Source: Purpureocillium takamizusanense
Lineage: Eukaryota; Ascomycota; Sordariomycetes; Hypocreales; Ophiocordycipitaceae
DNA: 64,000 nt
Assembly: GCF_022605165.1 (NCBI RefSeq)
Contig: NC_063074.1
Coordinates: forward strand, 461,501 to 525,500
Direction: 5' to 3'
Numbering within the stretch: position 1 is the stretch's first letter; each line of letters opens with the position of its first letter. The position numbers were made by a program, and so were the translations under genes. Positions 54,361 to 64,000 of the stretch are shown here, piece after piece. The notes beneath the pieces were generated by a model. That model was not told the origin of the DNA. It saw only the letters and a list, made by a program, of their open reading frames with translations, and did not search any database.

Positions 54361-56913
54361 TTAGGGCAAACCTAAAAGCACGCCGTCATCACCCATCCAG
54401 CCAAAGTCGTCCATGAACATGGACCAGTCGACCTCTTGGAAGGGATCCGCGGAGCCCTGATTAGTAGTAGGCGCTTGGACGGGACCGTTTGCGGTACCCG
54501 ACACGGCGACAGCGCTTGCGTGGGGCGCGACTGACGGTCCGGCGGCTGAAGCAGTAGTATTAGGATTAAATCGAGGCTCTGCGCGATCGATCAAAGTCAG
54601 CTTCTGTTTCCTCTCTTTTCTATTGACGCAGCTCGCTAGAGATATGATGCGTGCGTGTGTGCTGCGGTGTGCGGTGAGGGCGATTGGGAAAGAGGGGGGC
54701 GAGGGAGAACGTACGCATCATGTCGAGAGCCTTGTTGACCCTATCGGTGCTGCTCTGGGCGGCGCGGAGGCCAAACTTGAAGCGCTCGAGGCACCAATAC
54801 GTGACGCCGGCGCTGAGGCGTTCGGGCCACGAGCCGGGGGCGGGGCCGATCTGGGGCACGAGGTCCCGGACGGACCAGAACGTCTCCATGATGATACACG
54901 CGCGGTGGGGGAGGTCCGTATCGCGGACCGAGCAGTGCAGGAGAGCGCCGCACGCGCGCTGGGCGAGGGCATCGGCCTCTGCCGGGTCCATCTGCGGCGC
55001 GGCGGCCGAGGTCAGCGTGGCGACGATGATGGCCGCGGCGTCGACGTTGCTGCGCAGGGCCCACTGCGGCGCGTGTGTGAGGAAGTGCGTGCGGGATTCG
55101 AGGTCGAGGGACAGGGCGATGAGGGCGCGCGATGTGTTGAAGACCCGGACGGTGTTGGCCTTGACAGACGGAGACGGTGGTGGTGCGGCGGCGGCATTGT
55201 GTTGCTGCTGTGATGGCAGCGGGATGAAGAAGTGGCTCTGAAGCTCGAGTTGGGCCGCAAGGAGGCAGAAGCGGGAAATGTCTGTTTACCCATAGCATTA
55301 GCGAATTCATGGGCTGCTCCGAGGGTCCGAGGTGTAGGCGGGTAGCATACCAGTGTCGTAGCGGACGAGCAGTGGCTTGAGAGACTCAAATTCCGTCTCC
55401 CACATGGCCACCATGGTGTTTGGGACGCCTCCGTTGGCACCAATCTGAGCAGCCATAGCGGAGTGGAAGCGATTGAGGAAGAGCTGCGTCTCGTACATGG
55501 CGAGCAAGTCCGTCCACACGTGGGATTCGAGCACTCGTCTGCATTGCGTGTCGTTGCTTTGTATGGCAGGGGGAAAGATGCCAATGCTCGACGTTGTCCT
55601 GCCACAGCGTGAGACTTGCCACGAGCTTTTAAAACATCTGGCAACGTTCAGCATGCTCACCTTTGAGATAGCAGACAGCATGCGAGCCATGTCGACGCGG
55701 CTTCTTCGTCACTTGACAGAAAGTGTTGTCTCATTCCGACGGAGAAGTGCGGATGTGAGCCACGGCCGGTGTGACAACCGAGGAGCTTGGCCGAGGTGGT
55801 GGCGATGCTGGCCAACATGGATGAAGGGTCGGTCACAAAGCGGATATTGGGTAGAGGCCAGGTGCAGAGGAAGAGGAGTGCGTGGATGGATTCGAGGTTC
55901 ATGGCAGGAACCGATATCATCTGCCAAATGTCCTTGTTGACATGGTCGATGAGGGCTGAGAAGATGGCGCGGTCGCGCGGGTAGCGGCGGCAGGCGACGT
56001 AAAGGACGACCCAGAAGAGGGTCGGGCTCGCCTCAAAGCACTCGTCGGGATCCTTTTTCCGAAGGATGGGTATGAAAGGGTGGTAGCACTGGAGGAATCT
56101 GAGGATGACGGAGTCAGTGAACATGCACGCACACACACTTATTTATGATGCCTTGCCGTGGGGCTGAACCGCTAGGAGACAGAGGTTGGCGCACTTAGAA
56201 AAGTACCAGTCAACGTCATCACCCGAGACAACATGGCTGCCGAGCATGCGTGATTCGGTCGGCCCGGTCTTGATGCGCCTCTCGGAGCCGTGCCGTGAAG
56301 GGCCGAGGCTGCTTGCCGTTGCTGGCGGCTCCGAGTGCGGCGTCGAGACTTGAGGCAGCGGCCTCAGCCCGGGAGCGGTGCCGTTCGGTAAGCCAGTGGA
56401 CGGCGGAGCTGCTTCTGCTGCTGCGCCGGCCATGGACGTCTGCTCGGGAAGCGCCGAGTACGTCGCGCGAGGGCTGGGCGGCGTCCATGTGGTCTGGCCG
56501 CCGGCAGCGGGGTTGACGACCTGCTTGATGCTGCGCAGCTCCTGCTCGAGCAGCTCCAGCTTGCTGCAACGCCGACGCGTGAGTAGAGGCACGACGAGGG
56601 AGACTGGTCTTGGAGCAATACCTTCGCTTCGTGACTCTTTTGTGAGATTTGTCGACGACACATGAGATGCCCAGCTTGGCGCACCGCTGACACGGCTGGC
56701 CGGCGACTGTGCTCGTCCTGCAGCGCACCTGTGGATGCGTGAGCGTATGTACGTCTCGCAAGTGGGAGGCGGCAGAAGTACCTTGGAGTTGCGGCAGTTG
56801 ATGCACGCGACGTTGCGCCTCGTCCGGTCATCACTGTTGCCAGGCGTTGAGCCTGCGGCCGGCGTCGCTGATCCAGCAGCTGCACCGTCCACCGATGGTG
56901 GAGTCGGTGCCAT
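54361..56913 (-). CDS. Zn2Cys6 fungal transcription factor
   Basis: A nuclear binuclear-zinc activator with a fungal middle homology region; about 688 residues in my seven-exon model (56913-56782, 56728-56622, 56563-56195, 56098-55661, 55586-55351, 55281-54715, 54578-54361). The zinc cluster CINCRNSKVRC plus CQRCAKLGISC is split by intron 1. A short coiled coil (SKLELLEQELRSIKQ) follows as a dimerisation element. The middle region starts DWYFSKFLQCYHPFIPIL and continues with FWVVLYVACRRYPRD. The end, DWSMFMDDFGWMGDDG, is an acidic/aromatic activation-type tail. The arrangement resembles the Leu3/War1 group, but the target is unknown. The exon 4/5 junction is the weakest: a GTGAGC donor at 55660 is firm, while the 55587 acceptor was chosen because it restores frame. 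Confidence 0.85.
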
Positions 56914-57330
56914 CTTGATTCATGTCATGTCACCCGCTGCGGCTTGTGTCTTGAAGTTGTGACAACTGTTTGAGTCGGGTCCCGCGTCTCGGCGCAATGG
57001 CTTGACGGCCCTCAGTCGGCTTGCTATTTTTTTCTGGGACCTCTCACAGGTGAGGCGAAGTTGAATGCAGGTGGTGACCCCATCAACATCCTAAGCTTGG
57101 GGAGCGGGCGCTGCTTAAACGCCGCTAATCCCGCGGCATTTGGGCCGCGTCACGTGGACCGCCCGGAGCCGGTCTTGCTTGCACACGGACCGGAATCGGG
57201 GGCGCCGCTGACGCGCTCGTGGCCCAGCCCAACTACATCCGTCCTACTCTGGTATCCTGCGGCTGCGGTGAAGCGTGGAGCCGCCTGCTTGCTTCAGGCC
57301 TCAAGGCACGGGCCGCATCCCATCCTCTGC
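56914..57330. other. Intergenic region TF/PBN1
   Basis: A 417-base interval with the promoter of the Zn2Cys6 gene and the 3' end of PBN1. No gene is seen. Confidence 0.45.
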
Positions 57331-58923
57331 TCACCTCGTCTTCTTGTCCTTGCGCGCAGCTTCAGCAGCCACGCTGCCGTAGCCTGCGACCCTGTAAACA
57401 CCAAGCAGTTTCCACAGCACCCATGCAAACCCGAGCCCGACGGCAACGGTTGTTCCCAGTCGAATCCACGCCGCGCCCTCGTCCCTGAGCACCGGGACAT
57501 ACAAGGCACTCGTGATGCGGTTGCCGCTGACGGGCTTCGGCGCGACGTGCCAAAAGCTTGTCTGAGAACTGAACAAGCCGTCGTATCCTAGTTGACGCCG
57601 ATCGAACGGGTTGGTCGGAAAGTCCACCTCGCCTGCCATGTCGCATGCCCAGAATACGGCCGGGTACGGAACTTCGACTGGAACTCTCCCGCTTGCAGAG
57701 GGCTTGAGGTAGCGAAGATGGAGCGGCACCTCGGCCGTCCAATCCCCCGGCTGACCCGACGCGGGTGGCGCCAGCTCGAGGAGCACACTGGAGCCCCAGG
57801 TTGTCGTGGTATACGCAGGCGCCTCCAGATCCACGGGAAAGCTCGTGTAGCGAGAGGCCGTCAAGTTCTTTGAGGCCAAAAAGAGGCTGTCTTCGTACTG
57901 GTACCGGTCGGCGAAGATGGTCTTGGGCAGGGTGAAGTAGGCGTACGGGGCACACCCAGCGTCGTCAAGTGGTAGCTTGGCGGAACTGAGCTTGAGCTGC
58001 AAGGTCGGGTGCAGGCCTGCTGGCTCGAGAAACTCGCAGCTGAAATGAGAGTCGCTCGTTCTGTGGCGAGAGGGGAACGAGAACACGGTAGCAGACGGGT
58101 CCTTTTTCTCGCCAAGAACGCTGAGCAGGCCGGCTACACCAAGCTCGTGCATCTCAGCTTTGTGTGGAGTGTCCTGGGCGAATATGCCCACTTCTGTTCT
58201 CCCTGATGAACGGGGCACGGCAATCTCACGTCGCTCGAGGGGCCACAATGGCGTCACTTTGAGAGTTTGCGAGCCAGACTCATACGAGATGTCGAGACTG
58301 GAAGCCGTGCGCAAGTTGCGCAATCGGGACTCGCACGTGGCGTCCGACGATGAGCATAGTGTCCCAACGCTGGACGCAACGAAAGCAGATAGATCGTTAA
58401 GCTCTTGATAAAAGTACGATGACTTTTTGTCAGATCCCGGTTCAGTTGTCGTGACAGTAAAGGCCTGCTTCAAGAATCAGTGGGTAGCATTGATAGCTTT
58501 CGAGGCGTCTTGTGGCATACCTCTGGCTTCGTGCAGTCCAACGAACCGAATGCTTGCAGGGCAGAGCACAGCTTCGTCCTAGGTGTTGTTAGCAAATGGA
58601 CATAGCAGGTGATTAGGCCACACTCACGCTTTGACCCCATCGTTCTCGGCTGTGGTGTAGAGGACATGAAGACCTGGCGATATTCTCGAGCCAAACGGAT
58701 CAAGAGTCTCGTATGCAACGGGGCTGGCCCATTTCAGGTGCAGCTCATCGAAGGCCCCGAGCAGGGTTGCGAGATCCCGCGGCAGTTCGTCCAGGGAAAG
58801 GGAGAATCGGTCTTGGCGTATGGCCTCTGCCGACGGACCTAGGAGCCCTGCTGCCTCAATTTGCAGCGCCGCGGGATCAACGTCCGCGCTGGGTCCCTGG
58901 AGAAAGGTGACTCGCTCTCGCAT
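57331..58923 (-). CDS. PBN1: Pbn1/PIG-X, GPI mannosyltransferase I accessory subunit
   Basis: An ER membrane partner of Gpi14/PIG-M, needed for adding the first mannose to GPI anchors. Exons 58923-58628, 58578-58521 and 58467-57331 give 496 residues. The start MRERVTFLQGP followed by DPAALQIEAAGL is the classic fungal Pbn1 N-terminus. The lumenal PIG-X domain (about 190-450) has GLHPTLQLKL, APYAYFTLPKTIFADRYQ and VPLHLRYLKPSASG, then YPAVFWACD. A single C-terminal transmembrane helix (about 455-477, LGTTVAVGLGFAWVLWKLLGV) precedes a basic cytosolic tail ending RKDKKTR. Introns are 49 and 53 nt (GTGAGT..TAG and GTATGC..AAG). Confidence 0.92.
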
Positions 58924-59979
58924 GGTGGCCGACACGTGTCCTGCCGGGCCGAGGGCAGCGATGGGATATCGCCCGCACCGCTAGGGGAGAAGGCCCGAAC
59001 AAAAGTACAAGTAGGGGCGAATTCCCTGGGACCCACGACGGGGAGAGGGTTGTTGCTGACCGAGGCGTCGTGTGCGGTTGTCTCGTGCTTCGGTGTCACT
59101 TTTGAGGGTTGAGATGAACTGGTTTAGCTTGTGAGGCTCGGTGTTGAAAGTGGTTGGTTGCCTTGCTGACCAGGGGCAGCCCTGCGGAGGTGTGGACAGC
59201 TCAGCCCAGACCCGCCCAGTTTCAGCGGGTGACGTGGTACGTACTGGATCACGGTGACTCCTGTCTTGTTAAGGTAGTGCTGGCTTGGCGGGGTCGTCGC
59301 TGGAGCCTCCACTCTCGATGGAAGTCAGTGCCCTTCCCTAGGTGCCCGCTGACTACAATACCTAGGTACCCATGCCAAGTCAGCATCCAGACTCCTGACG
59401 CAAACTTGGTACTGCCCTACGTACGAAACGGATCCCTCAGTTTCCACAGGGATCTCGCGTGATACGGTGCCTCATAAACAGTATACCTTACGTGCCTGCA
59501 AGTAGTCGGGACGCAGTGGCCAGGCAAGGTTGCGGTCAGATGCCACGTACCAGATACGTTCCCAGCTTCTCAATGGCACCACCGCTTCGGGCGACCGGGA
59601 CAGTGCCACCACCCTGACTAAACTAACCGTTTTGGGGACCGAGGCGGACGTGAGGCAACTGCGCTCGACAACGACAAATAGGAAGGAACCTTGGGGGTAG
59701 CGATCTCTTCAATCCTCCGTCTTTTGCTCACCCGCCGGAACGAATGCTGCTCATCTTCAATCAACTTTCTCACCTTTTAGAGGGTCGAGGTCCCCGAAAT
59801 GAGCGTGCGTCGCCGCCAGGCGTCTCGGCTAGCCTTCGCTCCATATACGACGTGAGCACACCGACAAAAGAGAGCTCTATCTACTATACTCGCCGCACCT
59901 CGTAGTCGGCCCCATCGTACCTCTGCCATCACCCGTCTACGCCCCGTTCATCGAGCATGCGTCCTGCCGACCAGAAGAC
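58924..59979. other. Divergent intergenic region, 1.06 kb
   Basis: Between divergent PBN1 and the caspase-like gene, holding both promoters. AT-richer sequence with TACCTAGGTACC-like words lies near 59360-59372. No other gene is supported. Confidence 0.45.
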
Positions 59980-62900
59980 ATGAGCGCGCAGCAACCATAC
60001 GTCACCATTCGGTCGCGCCGGCCGGCCGATACAAATGGCACCGTTGAGGGCGATTCCGCGGTATGTGATCGCATGTCTTTGACTCCTCCCAGTCCTAGGA
60101 TACTTGTCTCTCAATGCTTCCCTCCAGCATCACTGACAGCTGCCACTAGGCCAACCTGGGCTCATCGGAGACGCATGCTAGATCAGCGACCCATGACATC
60201 AGCCGGACGAGCTTTCATGTGAAGCACATCAGCGACTTTGCAAAGCGGCTGGAAGACGTACGTCACGCTTACCCTACGTTCCCTTTTACTCTGTGCGCAC
60301 TGCCAACACCATATCCAGTCGGCCACACGAGCATTTCCCAATCGTGGACGCACGTCTCAACGTTATAGCAAGGTGCAGGCCCTACTGTTGCACTGGGGCT
60401 CCGATGATCTCTTTGTCTTGCCCGAGCTGGAGGACTTGGAGAAATGCCTGCGTGATGAATTTGCCTTCGGCACCGACATCTTTGCCATCCCTTCAGAGAA
60501 CTCTCACCTAGAGCTCATGATGCGACTTGGCCAATTGATAAAGGAACACGAATCTCATGATACACTGTTCATCATTTACTACGGTGGTCATGCTCGAATC
60601 GATGACTCGAGGCAAAGCACTTGGTGCGCGTGAGTTGAGCCAAGCCCTCTCCACAGCCCATCCGCGTGCTGACATAAAGGCAGCACTCGCGATGCCGACT
60701 CGCCATGGTTGCAGTAAGTTATTCGCCCTATCTGATCATTTCCAAGCACTCACAGACTGCTTTAGATGGTCGGCTATACAAACCCTGCTTGAGCGGTCGA
60801 AATCGGATGTCCTGATTCTACTCGATTGTTGCGCAGGCGCAGCCAGCGCGACCTTTCCCAACGGCAACAGCATCACGGAAACGATATCAGCATCAAGCTG
60901 GGACGCCATTGCCCCCGACCCCGGGCGCTACTCCTTTACCAACGCACTCATCGAAGTCTTGCAAGAGTGGCGATTGAGAGCATTCTCAGCAGCCATGCTT
61001 CACGCCGAGGTTCTAGCTCGCCTGAAGCACCCAAGACCGATACAAATCAACGGAAAGCATTTCGAAGCACGCTCGACGCCCGTTCACTTCATGATGACGG
61101 CAAACCACAAGGCCCCAAGCATCGAACTATGCAGACTCCGCCCAGCTGACAAGATGCCCGCTCCATTGCCACAAAACCACCTGTCCATGCCTATCATGGG
61201 CCGTGCACCTGAAGAATCAGACCCAATAATATCCGGAATCGCATCTTCAGAACCAGATGAGGATACCCCCCATGTCATGATCTCACTGGCTCTTGAAGAC
61301 GACCAAAGGCTTGACATCAACGCCTGGGAGCAGTGGCTAAATGCTTTCCCTGCCCTTGCCAAGTTTGTCAAGGTTCAGGGAGTGTTCAAGAGTCACTCTA
61401 CGCTCCTCCTCGTCTCCATGCCAGTCATGGTGTGGGATCTGCTCCCGGAAGACAAAGCGGTATCATTTGTCGCCTTTATTCGCTCTAACAATCTGGCGAT
61501 ACGGAAACCAGCGGCGCCTTTTGGATCGGCCGAGACGAGAGTTTTGCAGCCACGGCATGAACATGTCGGCCCTGACGATGCGTCAATGTTCTCTGGCGTC
61601 TCCGGAACCACCTTCGCCGCTACAGAGGCGGCTTCTGTCCGTAACCCCTTTCCGGCAACTACCGCATACAGATCGTTCGCAACGCCCATGAATACCATGT
61701 CTACATCCATATCCCATAGTCAACCGCCGACTCCCGGGCAGTCGCGTTCGCCTCAGTCGCATTCTCCAAGAAGTGGACCATCTCGACAAGTCAGGCCGGT
61801 GGCTTCCTCTACATCCCTCAATGCCCTCCATGGTTCGACAGCAGCAACGGCATTTGGCCCGGCTACTACGATTAGCAGGCAAATGATCCTTAATCAGCAA
61901 CAGTCCATGAGGCGAACAACGTTCGGCGTCGATGTACCGGAACCGAAGCGATTTTCGCCCCACGTCGAAAGACGACTCGAAGAATACTACCAAAGGGAGC
62001 CGCTACCAAGCGATGGACAAAGTGCTTTTCTAGCGTCGAATCTTGGTATCGAGCCATGGCATCTCGAAGTTTGGTTCCACCATCGTCGAGAGCGGGACAT
62101 GGTCTCCCACAGGCTTGCGGCAATGAAGGTTAAAGATGTGATGCATGAGACTAGACCTGGGGTGCAAATGATCTTGCCGGCAGATCTTAGCGACCTCCTT
62201 CAAATGTCGGCCCCAGGACAAGTAACTCTGATTGACCTAAGATCTCCAGCTGAGTATCAAAGGTCTCACGTCCATGGCGCAATAAACTTGCGAGCGCCGC
62301 AGTCATTCCTCGAACTCGCCCCTCTCGACTTGATCGAGCGAGCCTTTGAGCAAGAGCAAGGGCAAGATGCGACCTTCAAGTGGCGCGAGTCAAGATGCCT
62401 CGTCTTCTACGCTCGGGGCCTAGAGTGGCCTTGGGAATGTCCCGCAGCTAGAATCATTATGGGAAAACTCGGCGCTTACAACTGGTCCGGGAAGTGTTTT
62501 ATCCTCAAGGGACACTATCGCGAGTTTAGCCAGTCCTTCGACCAGTACATTGTCGGGACGAACATGACAACTCACGCCAAAGCATGGATAGAGGCCCAAG
62601 GGCTCAAAGCCGTCGACGACAATGACATCCTAACAAGTCACGAGCAATACGCTGGATGGCTATCCCATGTCGAGAGCGAGGATAGGGCTCGAACTATCTC
62701 AGCGTCGCCGACATCAACGTCTGAGCGTCTTGAGGCTTTAGAGACGCAAGATCAAGAGCTCGAGAAAGAGTTCAGATTAAAACACGGTGCTCTGTTCAGG
62801 AAAGCCGAAGACCTCAGATTGAGCCAGGGTGAGACGGACGAGGCATTTGACACGAAAGCACGGTTTGTCGAACCCCTCGACCGCGGGCTCGAGAAGATCC

Positions 62901-63166
62901 GGGAGATGGGGGCGGCGACGATGTCACCCATACAATACGCGCCAGGACATACAAAAGTTGTATCGGAGGCTTACTTTGATAGGTCGTTTGCGGAAGACGA
63001 TGATCCGGACGACTACGTAGAAGTGATCAGGACTGCTGATGACATGGCGGGTGGCAGTCGAAGACCCGGAGATTCAGTTCCGAAGGAAGAAAGGACGCCT
63101 AGTCAAGATTTGCCCGGTCGAGGACGCGGGGGTGGAAGCCTGTTGAACAAGATGTTTCGCCGTTGA
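59980..63166 (+). CDS. Caspase-like protein with homeodomain-like and rhodanese-like domains
   Basis: A 976-residue multidomain protein from five exons (59980-60060, 60150-60257, 60319-60629, 60684-60713, 60766-63166); exon 4 is only 30 nt. A caspase/metacaspase-type (C14-like) domain spans about residues 70-330, with candidate catalytic His154 in YYGGHARID and Cys199 in LLDCCAGA, each at the end of a hydrophobic strand as in caspases. Ser/Thr/Pro-rich linkers follow. Residues 571-620 look like a homeodomain (KRFSPHVERRLEEYY ... VWFHHRRER). Residues about 645-760 form a rhodanese-like domain (LIDLRSPAEYQRSHVHGAINL) in which the active Cys position reads Ala in VFYARG. The tail has Glu-rich helices and ends in a Gly/Arg stretch. 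The 30-nt exon restores DADSPWLQW continuity. Function is unknown; a stress or death-signalling scaffold is possible but unproven. Confidence 0.85.
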
Positions 63167-64000
63167 TCTTGAGTCGGCATTGAAGGTTTAGGCGTTTGGC
63201 AGCGGGAAAGGCCACGGCATGGCCGGGGGCAACCGAGAAACTCTGGCGTTTGATTTTCTTCTGCTGCTACAGTTTGAGTGATGCATGGAAACTCTATCAT
63301 GATATCCCGATGACGTGTCCAGCCCGATACTTGCCTGACACGGCGTTCACTTGAACGATGATCGTGGTACCTGCCCCCTGTTAGCATCTGTCAGTATCTG
63401 ATGGCATGGCAAAGGAAGAGCCACTCGTTCTTGCGGAGGGCACCTGATGAGCTGGGAGTTCGTTGCGGCCGTTCTTCGGCATGAACATGACCCGTATTGC
63501 GAATACGACGTCACGTCGCACATGCGCAACCGTCAATGTGTTTCTAGTTGCCACTTGCTGCCCGGATCACTCGTCCTCACCGCACTTCAAGGCTTTCTCT
63601 TTGAGCAAGTCCCCATGACCTCACTAAAGGGAAAAGGGGGCAGAGAAAGCAGGCAAGGCAGGCCCACGGGCCTCCGCGTTATTGTTTCGGGAAGACACCC
63701 AGCATCCCTGTCCAGCGGCTCCTCCATTGAAGACACAACCCACCCGTCGCGGCGGGCGCCTCGGCAAACTCTAAAAGGGCGTCAAAGCAGAGGGGGGGGG
63801 GGCGGTGTCTCGACTTTGCGTTTAAATCATGGGGAGCGGTGATCTTTGCTGGTCTGCGCCGGCCGGCCCGCCATTTGGCAAGGTAATTTTCCAAAAAATC
63901 AAGCTGGGGGACCGTCTCTGAAGAAACAGCGGTGTCTCGACGCGTCGAGGGGATGGATGGATGCTCTAGCATCTCTGATGCCGGTGGGCGTCCACGGGAG
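63167..64000. other. Right-end region without a supported gene
   Basis: About 830 bases downstream of the caspase-like gene. G9 near 63791-63799 and a TTCCAAAAAATC stretch are seen. Frames on both strands are short and biased. A gene starting beyond the window cannot be judged. Confidence 0.4.

Overview
The window is a stretch of nuclear chromosome from a filamentous ascomycete. Short GT..AG introns (35 donor/acceptor pairs placed, most 50-125 nt), GC-rich coding sequence, many single-copy housekeeping genes facing either strand, and fungus-specific families (Zn2Cys6 activator, Ste11-type MAPKKK with SAM and RA domains, Mhr1/mL67, Nup82, Pbn1, Hsp104) all point to this. The gene styles and the frequent short GTACTTCGTAC-type words between genes fit Sordariomycetes, most likely Hypocreales, but the species cannot be fixed from sequence alone. 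I assembled 24 protein-coding genes and checked that exon lengths keep frame. I saw no tRNA, rRNA, CRISPR array, transposon or prokaryotic-style operon.

Layout. 0-12.6 kb is a dense housekeeping block: SND2 (-), CDC27/APC3 (+), histone H4 (+), TRS20/sedlin (-), mitoribosomal MRPL31/mL60 (+), CBC2/CBP20 (-), NUP82 (+). 12.6-24.9 kb is sparser and rich in simple repeats: a Gln/Pro/His-rich protein of unknown function (+), an emopamil-binding-protein sterol-isomerase-like membrane protein (-), and a small Pro-rich secreted protein (-). 24.9-36.9 kb holds a secreted metallophosphatase (+), a PrpF-type isomerase (-), a small secreted protein with a conserved Glu motif (+), a gamma-glutamylcyclotransferase-like protein (-) and the MAPKKK STE11 (-). 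A 5.1 kb interval without a convincing gene follows. 42-54 kb carries PHA2 prephenate dehydratase (+), a dynamin-like GTPase (+), a P-loop sulfotransferase-like protein (+), MHR1 (-) and HSP104 (+). 54-64 kb has a Zn2Cys6 transcription factor (-), PBN1 (-) and a 976-residue protein (+) joining a caspase-like domain, a homeodomain-like segment and a cysteine-less rhodanese-like domain.

Functionally the genes are not one pathway. They cover ER targeting and GPI-anchor assembly (SND2, PBN1), the cell cycle (APC3), chromatin (H4), RNA export and capping (CBC2, NUP82), ER-Golgi traffic (TRS20), mitochondrial translation and genome maintenance (MRPL31, MHR1), pheromone/filamentation signalling (STE11), phenylalanine synthesis (PHA2) and heat tolerance (HSP104). 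Divergent pairs with short shared promoters are TRS20/MRPL31, CBC2/NUP82 and MHR1/HSP104. The most unusual object is the caspase-like multidomain protein at the right end; the Gln/Pro-rich protein with its 2.9 kb repeat-rich upstream region is second.
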